The notes under the pieces were generated by a model. That model searched no databases. It was not told the origin of the DNA and saw only the letters and a program-made list of their open reading frames with translations. DNA of 11,969 bases, from positions 1-11,969 of the forward strand of contig CALJUI010000224.1 in NCBI GenBank assembly GCA_937975735.1. Direction: 5' to 3'. The DNA is from an uncultured Rubrivivax sp. (GTDB taxonomy: Bacteria > Pseudomonadota > Gammaproteobacteria > Burkholderiales > Burkholderiaceae_C). Below, in pieces: positions 1-6,124 of this stretch. A program made the position numbers and the translations under genes. The stretch's first letter is position 1; each line of letters starts with the position of its first letter.

Positions 1-480
1 ACTGGGGTCTCCCAGATAAGCCGCACGGGGGACGTCTGGAAAGCCGAAGAGGCGGTCAGCCTGCCGCCACCGACGAAGGGTTGGAACGCAGAAGTGCAGA
101 CGCCGATTGTCCATCGCGGCTACATCTTCGGAGTCGGTAAAAAGCAACGCGGGCTCTGGACCTGCCTGAGTATGGAAGGCGAGGAGTTGTGGAATAGCAG
201 CCGGCAAGCCGCGTTTGGCATGGGCGGCTATGTGTTGGCCGACGGCACGTTCTTTGTCCTGGAAGGGCGCACGGGCACGCTGCGGATGCTCGACGCGTCG
301 GCCGATGCATATCGCGAATTGGCGGCGGCCAGTGTCTTGGAGGGACCCGACGTATGGGCGCCTCCGGTCGTTTCCCGGGGCAAACTGCTGATCCGTGATT
401 TGCACAAGCTAATCTGCCTGGACATTGGCGACCCGAACAAAACAGAGTCTGCCTTGGCGGGTCGGGCGGGGCCGCAATAA
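1..480 (+). CDS. PQQ-like beta-propeller protein, 3' part only
   Basis: The reading frame is open from the first base of the window to the TAA at 478-480, so this is the last 159 residues of a longer protein. The visible part has repeated short strands with Trp/Gly turns: 'GDVWKAEEAV', 'RGLWTCLSMEGEELWNSS', 'YVLADGTFFVLEGRTGTLRMLDAS', and near the end 'WAPPVVSRGKLLIRDLHKLICLDI'. The last phrase is the usual closing blade of PQQ-binding-like (pyrrolo-quinoline quinone/BamB-like) propellers, which end in 'PVVSxGKLYVRDxxxLxCLDL'. Such proteins are extracytoplasmic and very common in Planctomycetes and Acidobacteria; the exact role cannot be read from a fragment. The next gene starts 45 bases downstream on the same strand and also looks propeller-like, so the two may form one operon in the source genome. 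Base composition is lower in GC than the rest of the window, which supports a different origin. The family call is fairly good; function is unknown. Confidence 0.6.
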   Translation, partial: TGVSQISRTGDVWKAEEAVSLPPPTKGWNAEVQTPIVHRGYIFGVGKKQRGLWTCLSMEGEELWNSSRQAAFGMGGYVLADGTFFVLEGRTGTLRMLDASADAYRELAAASVLEGPDVWAPPVVSRGKLLIRDLHKLICLDIGDPNKTESALAGRAGPQ

Positions 481-525
481 CGACCCGCGCAATGGCAAGG
501 GACGACGCACACGAAGCTCCCCACC

Positions 526-815
526 ATGAGAATCATCAACTCGCACCGGTTCGGCGGTCGCGGCAACGCGCCGGATCAGTTCCCGGGAGTGGTCACCGCA
601 CTAGCGGCCGCGGCAGACGGGCGGTTGTTCGCGGCCGGGGGGCGGCAAGTCAAAACATTCTCGCCAGAAGGGGAGGTCATCGACCGTTTTGAGGTGGGGG
701 GCGCTGTCTGGTCGATCGCTGTCGACGGCGATTCGCTGTGGATCGGCATGCGCGGCCGCCTCGAACAACTCGACGTAGCCGGGGAGCGACGCGCCGTGGT
801 CGCCGGGCCGGGGGG
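526..815 (+). pseudogene. Beta-propeller/NHL-like protein, 5' fragment cut at the breakpoint
   Basis: The frame starts at ATG 526 (MRIINSHRFGGRGNAPDQFPG) and reads plausibly as a propeller protein for about 95 residues: 'VTALAAAADGRLFAAGGRQVKTFSPEGEVIDRFEVGGAVWSIAVDGDSLWIGMRGRLEQLD'. This is the blade rhythm of NHL/SMP-30-like six-bladed propellers. There is no strong Shine-Dalgarno sequence before the ATG. After the six-G run at 810-815 the frame stays open as far as 2190, but only because it runs antisense through recN; that tail is Arg/Gln/Ala-rich and not a real protein. A one-base shift at the G run would continue as 'VLSAVARARLAS', so the genuine gene may extend some 20-30 bases further. 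The true C-terminus is missing. I read it as the left partner of a chimeric join rather than a natural gene end. Confidence 0.5.
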
Positions 816-845
816 TGCTGTCCGCCGTCGCCCGCGCCCGCCTCG
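800..845. other. Breakpoint between two unrelated sequences (likely chimeric join)
   Basis: To the left, a lower-GC propeller gene reads rightward; to the right, recN of a GC-rich betaproteobacterium reads leftward. Both genes lose recognisable sequence inside this interval. RecN homology is clear up to 'ASGGELAR' (ending near 841) and then becomes 'RARATADSTPRP', where the family has a hydrophobic helix. No inverted repeats, target-site duplication, integrase, transposase or tRNA flank the point. That favours an assembly or read chimera over natural insertion or transfer, although a real rearrangement cannot be excluded from sequence alone. Confidence 0.6.
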
Positions 846-2142
846 CGAGCTCGCCGCCGGACGCCCCCTTGTCCATGGCCCGCGGTGTGCTGCCGGCATG
901 GCCGGCGACGCGGAACTCGGCGCTCTCCAGACCGAAGGACTGCGGCTCGTCCTGCGCCAGCAGCGCCACCTCGAAGCGGCCGCCAGCCATGCCGAGCTGC
1001 TGCATCGCCGCGGTGACCACCGACGCCAGCTTCGGCGCCGCCTTGCGTCGCAGGGCCGACAGGCGCTCGGCCTCGGTGCGCCAGGCCTGCTCGGCAGCCT
1101 CGGCGCGCTGCGTCAGCACGGCAAGGTCCGCGGCCGCGTCGAGCGAGCGCAGCTCCTCCTTCCAGCTGGCCAGCAGCGCCGGCAGCTGGGCCGGCGGCCG
1201 GCGGTAGCGCCGGGCCAACGAGACCCAGCTCGACAACCGGGCGTCCAGCGCCGCCAGCCGGTCGGCGTCGGGCTCGCCGCGGCCGAGCCGGCTGTTCAGC
1301 GTGTGTGCCGCGTCCTCGATCTGGGCCTGCGCGCTGCGCAGCACCTCGATCACCGGCGCCAGCGCGGCGTCGTAGCGAACCACCTCGTCGAGCGCGTCGA
1401 TCGCCCGGCCGGTCAGTGCGTCGGCCGACGGTTCGCCGTCGGACAGCGCGTCCAGCGCCGCGCGCGCCGCGTCCAGCAGCGACTGGCCGTGGGCCAGGCG
1501 CTGGTGCTCGGCGTTCAGCTCGTCCCACTCCGACTCGCCGGGCGCCAGCTTGTCGAGCTCGCCGATCTGCCAGGCCAGCCGTTCGCGTTCGCGGTCCAGG
1601 CTGTCGGCCTGGGCTTGCGCCGCCTGCAGCGCGGCCAGGCGTTCGCGCCAGGCGGTCCACGCGGCGGCCAGCGCGCCGGGGTCGATGCCGGCCTGCGCGT
1701 CGAGCAGCGCGCGCACCGCGGCCGGTCGGGTCAGGCTCTGCCAGGCGTGCTGGCCGTGGATGTCGAGCAGATGGTCGGCCACCTCGCGGAGCTGGGTCAT
1801 CGTGGCCGCGCTGCCGTTGATCCAGGCGCGGCTCTTGCCCTGCGCGTCGACGCTGCGACGAAGCAGCAGGCGGCCGTCGTCGTCGGCCGGCTCGAAGCCG
1901 GCCTCGTCGAGCCAGGGCTCGAGCGATCCGGGCACGTCGAACTCGGCGCTGGTCTTGGCCCGGGGTTAGCCCTCGCGCACCAGCGCGGCGTCGGCGCGGG
2001 TGCCCAGCGCCAGCTGCAGCGCGTCGATCAGGATCGACTTGCCGGCGCCGGTCTCGCCGGTCAGCACGGTGAAGCCGGGCGCGAACTCGAGCTCGAGCTC
2101 GGTGACGATCACCACGTCGCGCAGCGACAGACGGCGCAGCAT
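841..2142 (-). pseudogene. recN: DNA repair protein RecN, interrupted and lacking the C-terminus
   Basis: RecN is an SMC-like ATPase acting in double-strand break repair. The N-terminus starts at ATG 2142-2140 (MLRRLSLRDVVIVTELELEF) with Walker A GETGAGKS at codons 29-36. A TAA at codon 59 (1966-1968) interrupts the frame where relatives read 'VREG-x-x-RA'; directly after it the same frame continues as 'RAKTSAEFDVPGSLEPWLDEAGF', so the two parts are one gene. The body shows 'LLDIHGQHAWQSL' (family motif DIHGQHxxQxL), long Ala/Glu-rich coiled-coil arms, and the ABC signature SGGE starting at codon 428. Homology then stops at the breakpoint. Full RecN is roughly 550 residues, so the Walker B and D-loop region (about 115 residues) is missing. 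The start overlaps the nadK stop (TGATG), as expected for a translationally coupled nadK-recN pair. Either a damaged gene or, more likely, an intact gene spoiled by consensus error and a chimeric contig end. Confidence 0.85.
1966..1968 (-). other. In-frame TAA stop inside recN
   Basis: On the minus strand the codons read GTG CGC GAG GGC TAA CCC CGG GCC AAG. The frame is correct on both sides, so this is not a simple frameshift. Two substitutions, or a compensating insertion/deletion pair next to the C run, would restore a sense codon. It lies 22 codons after the Walker A motif. Confidence 0.85.
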
Positions 2143-3017
2143 CAGACCACGCCCTCGTACCAGCGCAGCTTGCGCCGCAATGTGGCGTAATAGCTCCAGC
2201 CGCGCGGATGCAGGAAGCGCACCTTGTGCGCCGAGCGCCGCACGCGGACCTGATCGCCGACCAGCAGGCTGGCCAGGTTGTGCATGTCGAAGTTGGCCGA
2301 CACTTCGCGGCCGGAGACGATGCCGATGCGGATCTCGCCGGCGTCGGGCAGCACGATCGGCCGGTTCGACAATGTGTGCGAGGCGATCGGCACGACCACC
2401 CAGCCGGCGATCGCCGGGTGCAGGATCGGGCCGCCGGCCGACAGCGCGTAGGCGGTGGAGCCGGTCGGGGTGGCGACGATCAGGCCGTCGGCGCGCAGGT
2501 TGGCGACGAAGTCGTCGCCGACGTCGATGCGCAGTTCGACCATGCTGGCGGTGGCGCCGCGGCTGACGACCACGTCGTTGAGCGACAGGCCGCAGAAGAT
2601 CCGCTCGCCGTCGCGCCAGACGTCGCCCTCGAGCATGCTGCGGTGCTCCTCCTCGTAGTCGCCGGCGATCATCGGCGCCAGCGCCTCGCGCACCTGGTTC
2701 GCGGCGACGTCGGTGATGAAGCCGAGGCGCCCCTGGTTGATCCCGACCAGGGGCAGGTTGTGCCGCGCCACTTCGCGCGCGATGCCCAGCATCGTGCCGT
2801 CGCCGCCGACCACGACGACGAGGTCGCAGCGCTCGCCCAGGCGTTCAGCCGGCAGCGCGTCGAAGCCGACGACGCCGGTGGCCTGGGCGGTGTCGTGCTC
2901 GAACGAGACCTCCAGGCCTTCGTCGACGAGGAAATGCGCGATGTCCTCCAGCATCGATCGGATGCCTCGGGCCTGGAACTTGCCGACGATCGCGGCGTGT
3001 CGAAAGCGGGTCGGCAT
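2142..3017 (-). CDS. nadK: NAD kinase
   Basis: Cytoplasmic ATP-NAD kinase that phosphorylates NAD+ at the 2'-hydroxyl of the adenosine ribose, the only de novo route to NADP. The 291-residue protein has the expected family length. Visible motifs are the N-terminal 'AAIVGKFQARGIRSMLEDIAHFL', the catalytic/nucleotide motif GGDGT at 71-75 after a hydrophobic strand, 'GINQGRLGFITD' at 92-103, 'LSLNDVVV' at 144-151 (the conserved N-D/E pair), and 'TPTGSTAYALSAGGPI' at 183-198. No residue expected for catalysis is missing. The start at 3017 matches the family N-terminus; no Shine-Dalgarno sequence precedes it, but an extended -10 box ends only 8 bases upstream. It diverges from hrcA across about 70 bases and overlaps recN by one base (TGATG), the usual betaproteobacterial order. 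Confidence 0.97.
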   Translation of the reverse strand: MPTRFRHAAIVGKFQARGIRSMLEDIAHFLVDEGLEVSFEHDTAQATGVVGFDALPAERLGERCDLVVVVGGDGTMLGIAREVARHNLPLVGINQGRLGFITDVAANQVREALAPMIAGDYEEEHRSMLEGDVWRDGERIFCGLSLNDVVVSRGATASMVELRIDVGDDFVANLRADGLIVATPTGSTAYALSAGGPILHPAIAGWVVVPIASHTLSNRPIVLPDAGEIRIGIVSGREVSANFDMHNLASLLVGDQVRVRRSAHKVRFLHPRGWSYYATLRRKLRWYEGVV

Positions 3018-3025
3018 AGAGAACC

Positions 3026-3034
3026 ATTACACCA
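3026..3034 (-). promoter_or_regulatory. Extended -10 promoter element for nadK(-recN)
   Basis: The minus strand reads TGGTGTAAT, a TGn extension plus TGTAAT (5 of 6 matches to TATAAT). Only 8 bases separate it from the nadK ATG, so the transcript should start at or within a few bases of the start codon. No good -35 box is visible, which is tolerated in extended -10 promoters. Experimental start is unknown. Confidence 0.5.
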
Positions 3035-3074
3035 TAGGGGCCTGTCCGGAGCGGCCCCGGCGAGGGCATCTCCG

Positions 3075-3080
3075 TACAAT
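3075..3080 (+). promoter_or_regulatory. -10 element TACAAT for hrcA
   Basis: TACAAT matches TATAAT at 5 of 6 positions and ends 7 bases before the ATG at 3088, so +1 would fall at about 3087-3088. It overlaps the alternative upstream ATG at 3079, which argues against that start. No convincing -35 box or CIRCE element (TTAGCACTC-N9-GAGTGCTAA) is present, so autoregulation by HrcA is not evident here. Confidence 0.5.
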
Positions 3081-3087
3081 GAAAACC

Positions 3088-4116
3088 ATGCTGGACGACC
3101 GCGCCCGGACGCTGCTGAAGGCCCTCGTGGAGCGCTACATCGCCGAGGGCCAGCCGGTGGGATCGCGCACGCTGTCGCGGGCCTCCGGGCTCGACCTGTC
3201 GCCGGCGACGATCCGCAACGTGATGGCCGATCTGGAGGAGCTCGGGCTGATCGCCAGCCCGCACACCTCGGCCGGCCGGGTGCCCACCGCGCGCGGCTAT
3301 CGCCTGTTCGTCGACACGATGCTGACCGCGCGCCCGGTCGACCTCGAACACCCCGGGCCGGACCTGGCGGCGGCTCGCGAGCAACTGCACCCGGACCAGC
3401 CGCAACGCGTGATCACGCAAGCCGCCTCGCTGCTGTCGAACCTGTCGAGCTTCGTCGGCGTCGTCAGCGCGCCGCGCAAGAGCAGCGTGTTCCACCACAT
3501 CGAGTTCCTGCGCCTGGGCGAGAAGCGGGTGCTGGTGATCCTGGTCGCGCCGGACGGCGACGTGCAGAACCGCGTGATCTTCACCGCCCGCGACTACACG
3601 CAGGCCGAACTGGTGGAGGCGACCAACTACCTCAACGCGCACTACGCCGGCCTGGCGATCGACGAGGTGCGCGAGCGGCTGAAGTTGGAGATCGACGCGC
3701 TGCGCGGCGAGATCGCGGCGCTGATGCAGGCCGCGGTGCAGGCCGGCACCGACGCAATGGCCGAGAGCTCGGACAACGTCGTCGTCTCCGGCGAGCGCAA
3801 CCTGCTCGGCGTGCAGGACTTCGGCAACGACCTGTCGGGGCTGCGCCGCATGTTCGACCTGTTCGAGCGCAAGACCGAACTGATGCGCCTGCTCGAGGTC
3901 AGCAGCCGTGCCGAGGGCGTGCGCATCTTCATCGGCGGCGAGAGCCAGGTCGTGCCCTACGAGTCGCTGTCGGTCGTCACCGCGCCCTACGAAGTCGACG
4001 GCCGCGTCGTCGGCACCCTGGGCGTGGTCGGGCCGATGCGCATGCCGTACGAGCGCATGATCCAGATCGTCGACATCACGTCGCGGCTGGTCAGCCACGC
4101 GCTGTCGCAGAAGTAG
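3088..4116 (+). CDS. hrcA: Heat-inducible transcription repressor HrcA
   Basis: HrcA is a DNA-binding repressor of class I heat-shock genes (groESL, sometimes dnaKJ), binding CIRCE operators and needing GroEL for activity. The N-terminal winged helix-turn-helix is clear: 'LLKALVERYIAEGQPVGSRTLSR' (9-31), 'LSPATIRNVMADLEELGLIASPHTSAGRVPTARGYRLFVDTML' (37-79), the family's most conserved stretch. The C-terminal part contains 'FIGGESQV' and 'GRVVGTLGVVGPMRMPYERMI', the typical ending 'GPxRMxYxRxI'. I chose ATG 3088 (342 residues) because homologues begin MLDxRA and because the ATG at 3079 lies inside the likely -10 box; starting at 3079 would add MKT. No ribosome-binding site precedes 3088, consistent with leaderless translation. 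Its neighbours, nadK on one side and a tRNA on the other, are not functionally related. Confidence 0.96.
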   Translation: MLDDRARTLLKALVERYIAEGQPVGSRTLSRASGLDLSPATIRNVMADLEELGLIASPHTSAGRVPTARGYRLFVDTMLTARPVDLEHPGPDLAAAREQLHPDQPQRVITQAASLLSNLSSFVGVVSAPRKSSVFHHIEFLRLGEKRVLVILVAPDGDVQNRVIFTARDYTQAELVEATNYLNAHYAGLAIDEVRERLKLEIDALRGEIAALMQAAVQAGTDAMAESSDNVVVSGERNLLGVQDFGNDLSGLRRMFDLFERKTELMRLLEVSSRAEGVRIFIGGESQVVPYESLSVVTAPYEVDGRVVGTLGVVGPMRMPYERMIQIVDITSRLVSHALSQK

Positions 4117-4122
4117 CGCTCC

Positions 4123-4128
4123 TACAAT
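4123..4128 (+). promoter_or_regulatory. -10 element TACAAT for the tRNA gene
   Basis: TACAAT lies just after the hrcA stop and 17 bases before the mature tRNA 5' end, which puts transcription start near 4135 with a leader of about 11 bases. The bases after it (CGTCGCGC) form a GC-rich discriminator, usual at stringently controlled stable-RNA promoters. A -35 box would lie inside the end of hrcA and is not clear. Confidence 0.5.
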
Positions 4129-4145
4129 CGTCGCGCTTCCCGAGG

Positions 4146-4222
4146 GGGCCGTTAGCTCAGCTGGTCAGAGCAGAGGACTCATAATCCTTTGGTCGTTGGT
4201 TCAAGTCCAACACGGCCCACCA
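4146..4222 (+). tRNA. tRNA with CAT anticodon, probably tRNA-Ile2 (possibly elongator Met)
   Basis: A full cloverleaf can be folded: acceptor GGGCCGT (4146-4152) with ACGGCCC (4212-4218), discriminator A and an encoded CCA (4220-4222); D stem GCTC/GAGC; anticodon stem GAGGA/TCCTT around loop CTCATAA (anticodon CAT); T arm with GGTTCAAGTCC. It is 77 bases. CAT is shared by initiator Met, elongator Met and Ile2, whose C34 is changed to lysidine by TilS so that it reads AUA. It is not an initiator: position 1 is paired G-C and the anticodon stem lacks the GGG/CCC run. The acceptor pairs C4-G69 and C5-G68, reported TilS determinants, and the anticodon/T-arm stretch (GACTCATAATC, TTGGTCG, GGTTCAAGTCCA) closely resemble E. 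coli Ile2 rather than its elongator Met. Annotation programs often label such genes tRNA-Met. Confidence 0.95.
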
Positions 4223-4227
4223 ACGCA

Positions 4228-4254
4228 TCGCCGGGCGAGCAGCGTCGCCGGGCG
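4228..4254 (+). repeat. Short direct repeat TCGCCGGGCG, two copies
   Basis: TCGCCGGGCG occurs at 4228-4237 and again at 4245-4254, 17 bases apart, between the tRNA and the transporter gene. It could be part of a tRNA 3' trailer or a chance GC-rich duplication. No function can be assigned. Confidence 0.4.
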
Positions 4255-4283
4255 GTCAGGAGACGCCCATCACGCTCCCACCG

Positions 4284-6101
4284 ATGCCCGAGCCGCATGC
4301 GATCGCGGCGATGCTGCTGACGGTCGTGGCATTGGCGCTGTTCATGCGCGACCGCATTCCGCTCGAGACCTCGAGCATGGCGGTGATCGCCGCGCTGACG
4401 ATCGGCTTCGAAGTGTTCCCGTACGAGTCCGGCGGCCGGACGCTGCACGCGGTGGAGTTCTTCCACGGCTTCGGCCACGAGGCGCTGGTCGCGGTCTGCG
4501 CGCTGATGATCGTCGGCCAGGGCCTGGTGCGCACCGGCGCGCTCGAGCCGCTGGGGCGCATCCTGGCCAAGCTCTGGGGCGCGGGGCCGACCCTGGCGAT
4601 GCTGCTGACGCTGACCGTGGCGGCGGGCCTGAGCGCCTTCGTCAACAACACGCCGATCGTCGTGCTGCTGCTGCCGGTGTTGATCAACGTGTCGCTGCGC
4701 ACCCGGTCCCAGCCGTCGGCGGTGCTGATGCCGATGGGCTTTGCGACCCTGATCGGCGGTGCCGCGACGACGATCGGCACCTCGACCAACCTGCTCGTCG
4801 TCTCGGTCGCCGCCGACATGGGGCTGCGCACCATCGGCATGTTCGACTTCATCGCGCCGGCGGCGATCGCCGGGGCCGCGGGCATCGTCTTTCTGACCCT
4901 CGTCGCGCCGCGGCTGCTGCCGCCTCGCCGTACGCCACTGATGGACGCGTCGCGTCGCGTCTTCACCGCCTACCTGCGCATCCGCGAGGGCAGTTTCGCC
5001 GACGGCAGGACGCTGTCGAAGGCAGTGGCCCGCGCCGGTGGCGACATGCGCGTGATCCGCATCGAGCGCGGCAGCGGCACCTACGTCGTCAACCTGCCCG
5101 ACACCGTGCTGCGCGCCGGTGACCGGCTGCTGCTGACCGACACGCCCGAACGGCTGAAGGGCTTCGAGTCGGCCCTCGGCGGCACGCTGTTCTCGGGCGA
5201 CATCGAGGTCGACGCCGAGCACCCGCTGACCGCGGCCGACCAGCAGATCTCGGAGGTCGTCGTCGTCGACGGCTCGTCGATCGAGGGCGCGACGCTCAAG
5301 CAGCTGCAGTTCATCGACCGCTACCAGCTCGTCGTGCTGGCGCTGCACCGGGCCGGCAAGGAGATCGTCTCCTTCGGCGGCGGGGGCGTCGGCGACGTGC
5401 GTCTGCGCGCCGGCGACGTGCTGCTGGTGCAGGGGCCGGCCGAGCAGATCGCACGGCTGCGGCGCGACCACGAGTTCCTGGTGCTCGACGCCACCACCGA
5501 CCTGCCGCACGTGGCGAAATCGCCGACGGCGATCGTGATCATGGCCGGCGTCATCGCCACCGCCGCGTTCGGGCTGCTGCCGATCGCGATCAGCGCGATG
5601 GTCGGCGTGCTGCTGATGATCCTGACGCGCTGCCTGAACTGGCGGGAGGCCGGCGAGGCGCTGAACACGCAGGTGATCCTGGTGGTCGTCGCCAGCCTCG
5701 GGCTCGGCCTGGCCCTGCTGCGCACCGGCGGCGCGGACTACCTGGCCCAGGTCTTCGTCGCGATCACCTTCGGCGCGCCGCCGCTGGTCGTGCTCGGGGG
5801 GCTGACCTTGCTGATGGGCCTGTTGACCAACGTCGTGTCGAGCAACGCGGCGGCGGTGATCGGCACGCCGATCGCGGTCAGCGTGGCGCAGCAGATCGGA
5901 CAGCCGCCCGAGGCCTTCGTGCTGGCGGTGATCTTCGGCGCCAACCTGTGCTACGCGACGCCGCTGGCGCACAAGATCAACGTGCTCGTGATGGCCGCCG
6001 GCGGCTACGCGTTCAAGGACTTCGTGCGCGTCGGCGCGCCGCTGGCGGTGTTGATGTGGCTGGCCTACACGCTCGCGCTGGGCGCGATGTACGGGTTGTA
6101 G
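4284..6101 (+). CDS. SLC13/DASS-type anion transporter with two RCK_C domains
   Basis: A 605-residue inner-membrane transporter of the divalent anion:Na+ symporter (SLC13/ArsB-NhaD) class. About five hydrophobic segments lie in residues 6-210 and about six in 414-605, separated by a cytosolic insert with two RCK_C (TrkA-C-like) domains, roughly 223-300 ('MRVIRIERGSGTYVVNLPD', 'LRAGDRLLLT') and 310-400 ('EVVVVDGSSIEGATL', 'LRAGDVLLVQG'). The two family motifs occur in each half: 'FVNNTPIVVLLLP' (119-131) with 'GTSTNLLV' (165-172), and 'NVVSSNAAAVIGTPIA' (516-531) followed by 'YATPLAHKINVLVMAAGGY' (557-575). Family members carry sulfate, dicarboxylates or other anions; the substrate here is not determinable. 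The good AGGAGA at 4258-4263 is 20 bases from ATG 4284, too far, but 5 bases from an in-frame ATC at 4269, so the true start may be there. It ends 13 bases from the convergent lipoprotein gene. Confidence 0.88.
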   Translation: MPEPHAIAAMLLTVVALALFMRDRIPLETSSMAVIAALTIGFEVFPYESGGRTLHAVEFFHGFGHEALVAVCALMIVGQGLVRTGALEPLGRILAKLWGAGPTLAMLLTLTVAAGLSAFVNNTPIVVLLLPVLINVSLRTRSQPSAVLMPMGFATLIGGAATTIGTSTNLLVVSVAADMGLRTIGMFDFIAPAAIAGAAGIVFLTLVAPRLLPPRRTPLMDASRRVFTAYLRIREGSFADGRTLSKAVARAGGDMRVIRIERGSGTYVVNLPDTVLRAGDRLLLTDTPERLKGFESALGGTLFSGDIEVDAEHPLTAADQQISEVVVVDGSSIEGATLKQLQFIDRYQLVVLALHRAGKEIVSFGGGGVGDVRLRAGDVLLVQGPAEQIARLRRDHEFLVLDATTDLPHVAKSPTAIVIMAGVIATAAFGLLPIAISAMVGVLLMILTRCLNWREAGEALNTQVILVVVASLGLGLALLRTGGADYLAQVFVAITFGAPPLVVLGGLTLLMGLLTNVVSSNAAAVIGTPIAVSVAQQIGQPPEAFVLAVIFGANLCYATPLAHKINVLVMAAGGYAFKDFVRVGAPLAVLMWLAYTLALGAMYGL

Positions 6102-6110
6102 GCCGCGCCG

Positions 6111-6124
6111 GCGCTCAGGAGCGC
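6111..6124. terminator. Small hairpin between convergent genes
   Basis: GCGCT-CAGG-AGCGC forms a 5-bp stem with a 4-base loop just after the transporter stop, overlapping the lipoprotein stop codon. A wider pair (GCCGGCG near 6108, CGCCGGC near 6130) could extend the structure. No T tract follows on either strand, so use as an intrinsic bidirectional terminator is only a possibility. Confidence 0.25.

Noticed and set aside
1..815. Natural horizontal transfer of propeller genes into the betaproteobacterium
   Set aside because: There is no mobility gene or repeat at the boundary and both genes are cut at one point, so a chimeric join explains it more simply; kept as an open alternative.
526..2190. 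A 554-residue open frame running from the propeller start through the whole recN region
   Set aside because: Beyond ~815 it is antisense to recN and gives Arg/Gln/Ala-rich low-complexity protein; the openness comes from high GC, not from a fused gene.
3018..3087. Possible CIRCE element for HrcA autoregulation
   Set aside because: No TTAGCACTC/GAGTGCTAA-like inverted repeat is present in the nadK-hrcA gap or elsewhere that I could see.
2208..4184. Very long open frames opposite or out of phase with nadK and hrcA, on both strands
   Set aside because: They are rich in Arg, Ala, Gly and Asp/His with no domain pattern, while nadK and hrcA in the other frames show clear family motifs.
4146..4260. 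tRNA 3' end as an integration (att) site for a genomic island
   Set aside because: No integrase, phage gene or repeated tRNA 3' end lies downstream; the only repeat is the 10-base GC-rich pair in the trailer.
4179..5972. A 597-residue minus-strand frame opposite the transporter
   Set aside because: Its product is a Gln/Arg/His/Asp-rich shadow of the transporter codons, with no recognisable motif.
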